Positions 63,301 to 64,000 of a stretch of 64,000 nucleotides of DNA are shown here, one piece after another. The stretch's first letter is position 1; the number at the start of each line of letters is the position of its first letter. The stretch spans positions 1-64,000 of the forward strand of contig JAHQIW010000301.1 in NCBI GenBank assembly GCA_019055375.1. The letters are read 5' to 3'. A model generated the notes under the pieces. That model saw only the letters and a program-made list of their open reading frames with translations. It searched no databases and had not been told where the DNA came from. The position numbers and the translations under genes were made by a program. Source of the DNA: Parelaphostrongylus tenuis. Taxonomy: Eukaryota > Nematoda > Chromadorea > Rhabditida > Metastrongylidae.

Positions 63301-64000
63301 TTCGTAACTTTAAAATTAGGGTCTACTGCACTTCGTTTTCAGGTTCGCGAGCATGCTCAGGTACTTGTACCACAAGGAATAGTTGACGAGGGTAAAAAAC
63401 TTCCATTACCAGATACTGGTCTGGAAGGAGCCCTCTTTGATATGCTCGATGTGGAAACAGATCCAATGTTGAGAGCTCATGTTCAGGTATGAAGAATATT
63501 TTTGTAATCGCAGTCGAATCCGTTAAACAATCTAGTATCTCTTGAATTCTAGGAGACTATAATTTCCCTTGTTCAAGCGACATGCGGTGAGCTTCTAAAC
63601 CAGTGGCTATTGCTTTGCAAAGACATTTTAGCGACATCCAGCGATAATACACGAAGTACTATGATTATTGGTGAGGAGAAAGCTGTAGTAGAGGGCGAAG
63701 AAGAGGATGAGGTATTGTGCCTGTTTCCATTTTTGAAATTTTCTATAAAAAACAATCGATAGATCGCTGCCGTTGTCGTGTGAGGCTACAGAAAATTGTA
63801 AGAAAAACAAAGCGCTTTTTTGCACTTTTCCAGTCAAAGCTTTTAGTTTGAAGTCATTGATTAAGCGTAATCTATCTAGACGAACGCGACGGTATCCTAG
63901 CTTTGCGATTTACTATATTTGCTTCGTTGAAACGTCTTTTATGATCCGATTTTGTGTTTCAGTAATTTGGGCTTAACGCATTGGAAGAAATTCTGTAGGT
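39305..64000 (+). CDS. HEATR5B: HEATR5B-type HEAT-repeat protein, N-terminal ~1,220 codons in 29 exons; 3' end outside window
   Basis: Exons: 39305-39346, 39508-39588, 39644-39738, 39789-39905, 40576-40681, 41595-41744, 42688-42874, 44987-45171, 46134-46249, 47159-47310, 47375-47521, 48022-48157, 48301-48418, 48741-48849, 48927-49025, 49477-49627, 50055-50164, 50224-50393, 53505-53566, 55015-55105, 55186-55281, 56889-57095, 59968-60158, 61745-61894, 61991-62086, 62684-62796, 62954-63035, 63343-63486, 63553-63711. All have AG/GT borders and their phases agree in series; only the exon at 59968 has a wrong length (one base short). The translation follows animal HEATR5B along its length: LLLNEEAL near the start, then [55 protein letters not shown] and [14 protein letters not shown]. 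Known role of the family: a long HEAT-repeat protein that works with AP-1 and aftiphilin in clathrin-dependent endosome/Golgi sorting. The animal protein is about 2,000 residues, so roughly 60% is here. Introns are loaded with repeats. Identification is firm; edges rest on splice signals and phase only. Confidence 0.93.
40051..40523. mobile_element. possible TTAA-site (piggyBac-like) MITE
   Basis: TTAACCCTTTCGGTAC at the left and TGCAAAGGGTTAA at the right edge; a third end-like GTCACTGAAAGGGTT at about 40165 suggests a smaller element inside. A related sequence occurs inverted near 54420-54480. Confidence 0.35.
40790..41090. repeat. B-family tandem fragments
   Basis: GGTTTTTAGTAATCATTTGA at about 40850 and GACTTTAGTAGTCATTTGGT at about 41020 are two related pieces in HEATR5B intron 5. 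Confidence 0.4.
41884..42270. mobile_element. M element in HEATR5B intron 6
   Basis: Left arm TTTGAGCCAAGTTGTCATGC, right arm ACATGACAAGTTGGCTCAAA; short central part. Confidence 0.82.
42535..42660 (+). mobile_element. P element, single tRNA-like unit
   Basis: CCCGGTGGTTTAATGGTAGC followed by a worn B box (GAATCAATTCCC). Lies just before HEATR5B exon 7. Confidence 0.5.
43082..43365 (-). mobile_element. S1 SINE, inverted
   Basis: Reverse copy in HEATR5B intron 7, with tail side at the left (AAAGCTCTGGATGTTAG) and head at the right. Confidence 0.75.
43500..43700. mobile_element. P element, left arm
   Basis: GGGAGTTGAACCCGCGTTTC and GTGTGCTATCACTACACGAC match the tRNA-like unit in reverse. 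Confidence 0.58.
44311..44615 (+). mobile_element. S1 SINE, complete, with 13-bp target duplication
   Basis: tRNA-derived head: acceptor-like GAGCGC pairs with GCGCTC, A box TGGCGCAGTGG, B box GGTTCGATCTC. The body is about 220 bp, with a tail of TTTATCC-type repeats. Flanked by TTATCACTATATT at 44298-44310 and 44616-44628. This is the reference copy for the family; lies in HEATR5B intron 7. Confidence 0.9.
45172..46133. other. HEATR5B intron 8, nothing else seen
   Basis: AT-rich intron without a recognised repeat; short frames on the minus strand look like noise. Confidence 0.5.
46330..46590. mobile_element. P element interrupted by poly-G
   Basis: Arms around a run of 20 G (46392-46411). 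Right unit has GTGGGTTCGAGTTCCAAC. HEATR5B intron 9. Confidence 0.65.
46392..46411. repeat. 20-base poly-G
   Basis: Uninterrupted G run inside a P element. Confidence 0.9.
46885..47098. mobile_element. P element
   Basis: Arms TGAACCCACGTTTCACCC (left) and GAGTTCAACCCGCCTGAGG (right), ends AACATCATAACACTGC. Ends about 60 bases before HEATR5B exon 10. Confidence 0.6.
47588..47728 (+). mobile_element. RTE 3'-end fragment
   Basis: Shares the last 130 bp of the RTE family (ending in ACAGGTGATACC), and is followed directly by a SINE. Lies in HEATR5B intron 11. Confidence 0.75.
47733..47945 (+). mobile_element. S1 SINE, 3' truncated
   Basis: Head GGTGGCGCAGTGGTCAGAGG joined directly to an RTE 3' end; the body stops before the tail. 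Confidence 0.7.
48515..48695. mobile_element. P element
   Basis: TTGAACCCGTGTTTTATCTG on the left and GGGTGAAACACGGATCC on the right flank a short centre. HEATR5B intron 13. Confidence 0.6.
49136..49150. repeat. C-rich tract in HEATR5B intron 15
   Basis: CCTCCCCCCCCTCCC, followed at 49225 by a second C/T-rich stretch. Confidence 0.8.
49477..49627 (+). CDS. HEATR5B: HEATR5B exon 16 with two compensating indels
   Basis: The exon length (151 nt) exactly fits the phases of the exons on both sides. Inside it, the conserved stretch from about 49487 ([18 protein letters not shown]) lies in a different frame from the first three codons and from the last part ([19 protein letters not shown]). One base seems lost near 49485, and two lost (or one gained) at about 49550-49556. 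Read straight, the exon meets an in-frame TAG. Sequencing or assembly error is more likely than a real defect, because the flanking exons are intact. Confidence 0.75.
50468..50560. mobile_element. P element fragment
   Basis: GAGTGATACGCAAAACTCTG then GTTGAACCCACGTC: one arm only. Confidence 0.45.
50868..51967 (-). mobile_element. RTE fragment, minus strand, frame decayed
   Basis: Same family as the copy at 57126: it carries [20 protein letters not shown] and the shared 3' end (tail with GGTGATACA units), but the frame is broken into at least four pieces. It is truncated 5' just after the FDSVE region. Flanks share TTGACTT (50855 and 51968), a possible worn target duplication. Lies in HEATR5B intron 18. 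Confidence 0.88.
52138..52410 (-). repeat. repeat with tRNA(Ser/Leu)-like head
   Basis: Reverse strand begins GCGCCGTGGCCGAGTGGTTG, a good A box of the Ser/Leu tRNA type; the B box is not clear. Partner of 21780-22060. Confidence 0.6.
52500..53050. mobile_element. B-family shorter copy
   Basis: GGACAAAAACTTCCATACGA on the left and TAGCCAGAGATTTATGCTTT with TTCCTGTCC on the right match the ends at 4704. HEATR5B intron 18. Confidence 0.5.
53145..53445. mobile_element. P element
   Basis: GAATCGAACTCGCATCTCAC mirrored by AAATGCGGAGTCAAGTCCCG. Ends about 60 bases before HEATR5B exon 19. Confidence 0.6.
53699..53998 (+). mobile_element. S1 SINE
   Basis: Nearly identical to the copy at 44311 over the whole length. 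TAAGTAATGATT occurs at 53670-53681 and 53999-54010, a target duplication that leaves 17 extra bases between duplication and head. Just downstream of HEATR5B exon 19. Confidence 0.87.
54690..54968. mobile_element. P element
   Basis: Mirror units GCCGGGATTCGAACCCAGAT (left) and ATCTGGGTTCTAATACCGGC (right); the centre carries GACGGTTGGCTGTTGGC. Immediately upstream of HEATR5B exon 20. Confidence 0.75.
55370..55440 (+). repeat. tRNA-like unit
   Basis: GGCAACGGCCGAGCGGTTAG followed by GGTTCAATCACC: A and B box-like, no pairing ends. Confidence 0.4.
55899..56173 (+). mobile_element. S1 SINE
   Basis: Head TGTGGTGCAGTGATTAGAGG, B box GGTTCGATCCC (a better B box than the reference copy), tail GGTTTATCC. 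HEATR5B intron 21. Confidence 0.8.
56889..57095 (+). CDS. HEATR5B: HEATR5B exon 22, directly upstream of an RTE insertion
   Basis: The longest exon called (69 codons), intact, with the conserved [13 protein letters not shown] motif just before the donor. Only 18 bases of intron separate the donor from the left target duplication of the RTE element at 57126. Confidence 0.9.
57126..58832 (+). mobile_element. RTE-clade non-LTR retrotransposon, 5' truncated, with target duplication
   Basis: The element is bounded by a perfect 12-bp duplication ATGTTTCTCAAG at 57114-57125 and 58833-58844. It starts inside the reverse transcriptase region, so the endonuclease domain is missing, and ends in three GACAGGT units, a short-repeat tail typical of RTE elements. 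It sits in the HEATR5B intron after exon 22, in sense orientation. Confidence 0.93.
57128..58819 (+). CDS. RTE reverse transcriptase ORF, N terminus missing
   Basis: The frame is open from the first codon of the insert (57128); the first ATG is at 57173, giving 548 residues. From that ATG the visible RT blocks are [16 protein letters not shown] at about 108, [11 protein letters not shown] at about 177, [15 protein letters not shown] at about 232 and the catalytic FADD at 276-279. Downstream come the C-terminal region ([20 protein letters not shown]) and [14 protein letters not shown]. There are no stops or shifts, so the source element was recently active. It is not a host gene, and being 5' truncated is probably not mobile itself. 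Confidence 0.93.
   Translation, partial: TVEYPDGTLTASRRAMEKIIHQYYSDLFASHVLLPSYKLKEDEYVVPPVLPSEIRHAISSVKNRTTPGPDRIRPEHLKNLPPVLINTLARLFTRYLSECKVPIQWKTSKTVLLFKKGDLHDIGNYRPICLLSVVYKLFTRVILNRIDRTLDEGQPCEQAGFRKGFSTMDHIHTITRLIEVSREYKQPLCLTFIDLKKAFDSVETEAVIEALDNQGVPTRYIMILRELHKDFTTRISPFYNNITIDVRRGVRQGDTISPKLFTATLRNVMRTLEWDEMGVKIDGRQLNHLRFADDIVLITPNISQAERMLTDFDNACGKIGLQLNLTKTMFMRNGWVSNAPFTLNGTTISECSSYIYLGREINMMNDLAPELSRRKRAAWGTFKSIEDVVKRTKNIRLRAHLFDSTIIPALTYAAETWSLRKQDERSLAVIERAVERSMLGVSRISQMRQRIRTSDLRQRSKIRDAVLHARISKIRWAGHVMRFNDNRWTRAVTDWIPRDVKRSKGRPLTRWSDFFTKAMEERYDAQRIPRARRTHWATLARDREKWKSCWYPLESLDDQRDDR
58905..59000. mobile_element. P element fragment
   Basis: GCAAAAGTCTGGACCCCGGA then GGGGCGCGTGCTAACCAT resemble one reverse tRNA-like arm, close after the RTE copy. 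Confidence 0.45.
59001..59967. other. HEATR5B intron 22, right part
   Basis: No recognised repeat or gene; the frames at 59421-59899 lack splice or family support. Confidence 0.45.
59968..60158 (+). CDS. HEATR5B: HEATR5B exon 23 with a one-base deletion
   Basis: The exon starts in frame ([15 protein letters not shown]) after a TTTAG acceptor. From about 60009-60013 the homologous protein continues in the next frame ([20 protein letters not shown] to the CAG before the GTAAGG donor). Length is 191 nt where 192 would keep phase, so a single missing base in the repeated GCGTGCGT context explains it. Confidence 0.8.
60535..60660. mobile_element. P element fragment
   Basis: GAAACTCTAAACCTCAGACG, GGAAGCGCGTGCTAAC and the CCGATAATGTTGAGTGA end match one arm. 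Confidence 0.45.
61155..61665 (-). mobile_element. S1 SINE split by a tRNA-like element
   Basis: The tail part (61155-61240) and head part (61491-61665) are reverse S1 sequence. Between them lies a family P element (about 61290-61480), so P inserted after S1. Confidence 0.65.
61290..61480. mobile_element. P element nested in S1 SINE
   Basis: GCGGTTGGTTGCTAACAG and CGTTGTAGCGTAGGAAGAG match the right arm of the 32262 copy; the tRNA-like unit is shortened. Confidence 0.55.
63963..63994 (+). CDS. possible further HEATR5B exon fragment at the window edge
   Basis: Nine codons (GLNALEEIL) before a GTAGGT donor resemble a later part of HEATR5B (GLQALEDI in animal proteins). But the codon right after the upstream AG is TAA, and well over 100 residues of conserved protein that should precede it are not visible in the 250 bases since the previous exon. 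It may be chance, an assembly gap or another indel. Confidence 0.3.

Noticed and set aside
1..64000. CRISPR arrays, operons, ribosome binding sites or other prokaryotic features
   Set aside because: Introns, SINEs and eukaryotic retroelements throughout; no direct-repeat/spacer pattern seen.

Overview
This is a eukaryotic, AT-rich, repeat-dense window, most probably from a clade V parasitic nematode of the strongylid/hookworm type. The pointers are genes cut into many short exons (54-240 nt) with GT-AG introns, splice acceptors lying just before start codons as trans-splicing would use, 5'-truncated RTE retrotransposons, a Penelope-like element, a mariner relic and a very high load of tRNA-derived SINEs and palindromic elements. 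The species call is inference. There is no sign of prokaryotic sequence, rRNA or CRISPR.

Right third (39.3 kb to the right edge): the 5' part of one large plus-strand gene, a HEATR5B-type HEAT-repeat protein (AP-1/aftiphilin-associated trafficking factor). I trace 29 exons; splice phase carries through every junction, covering about 1,220 codons, and the gene runs off the right edge. Two conserved exons carry small indels that break the frame. Its introns hold most of the mobile DNA of this part: an RTE copy with a 12-bp target duplication and an open reverse transcriptase frame, a second decayed RTE copy, SINEs, and tRNA-like palindromes.

Middle (30.3-36.3 kb): a small plus-strand gene for a SAYSvFN-domain membrane protein (SAYSD1 type). 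Each of its last two introns carries one plus-strand and one minus-strand SINE. Left half: a three-exon minus-strand F-box gene (12.6-15.0 kb, later exons tentative), the 3' end of an unidentified plus-strand gene with a 21-nt microexon (9.8-10.9 kb), and unidentified exon groups at 0.9-1.1, 7.5-7.9, 23.4-25.5 (plus), 26.2-26.6, 27.8-28.5 (minus) and 37.7-38.0 kb. A decayed Penelope-like element with an intact GIY-YIG nuclease frame lies at 19.6-21.5 kb, and a solo piece of a related element at 6.0-6.2 kb.

Repeats fall into recognisable families: S1 (tRNA-derived SINE of about 290 bp ending in TTTATCC repeats), P (palindromes whose two arms are each tRNA-like), M (long inverted repeats sharing the core TTTGAGCCAACATGTCATG), I (imperfect inverted repeats around the F-box exon), B (about 1 kb inverted repeat at 4.7-5.8 kb) and RTE fragments. 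Family P is the most unusual feature of the window. All domain and homology calls come from reading translations by eye; no search was run.
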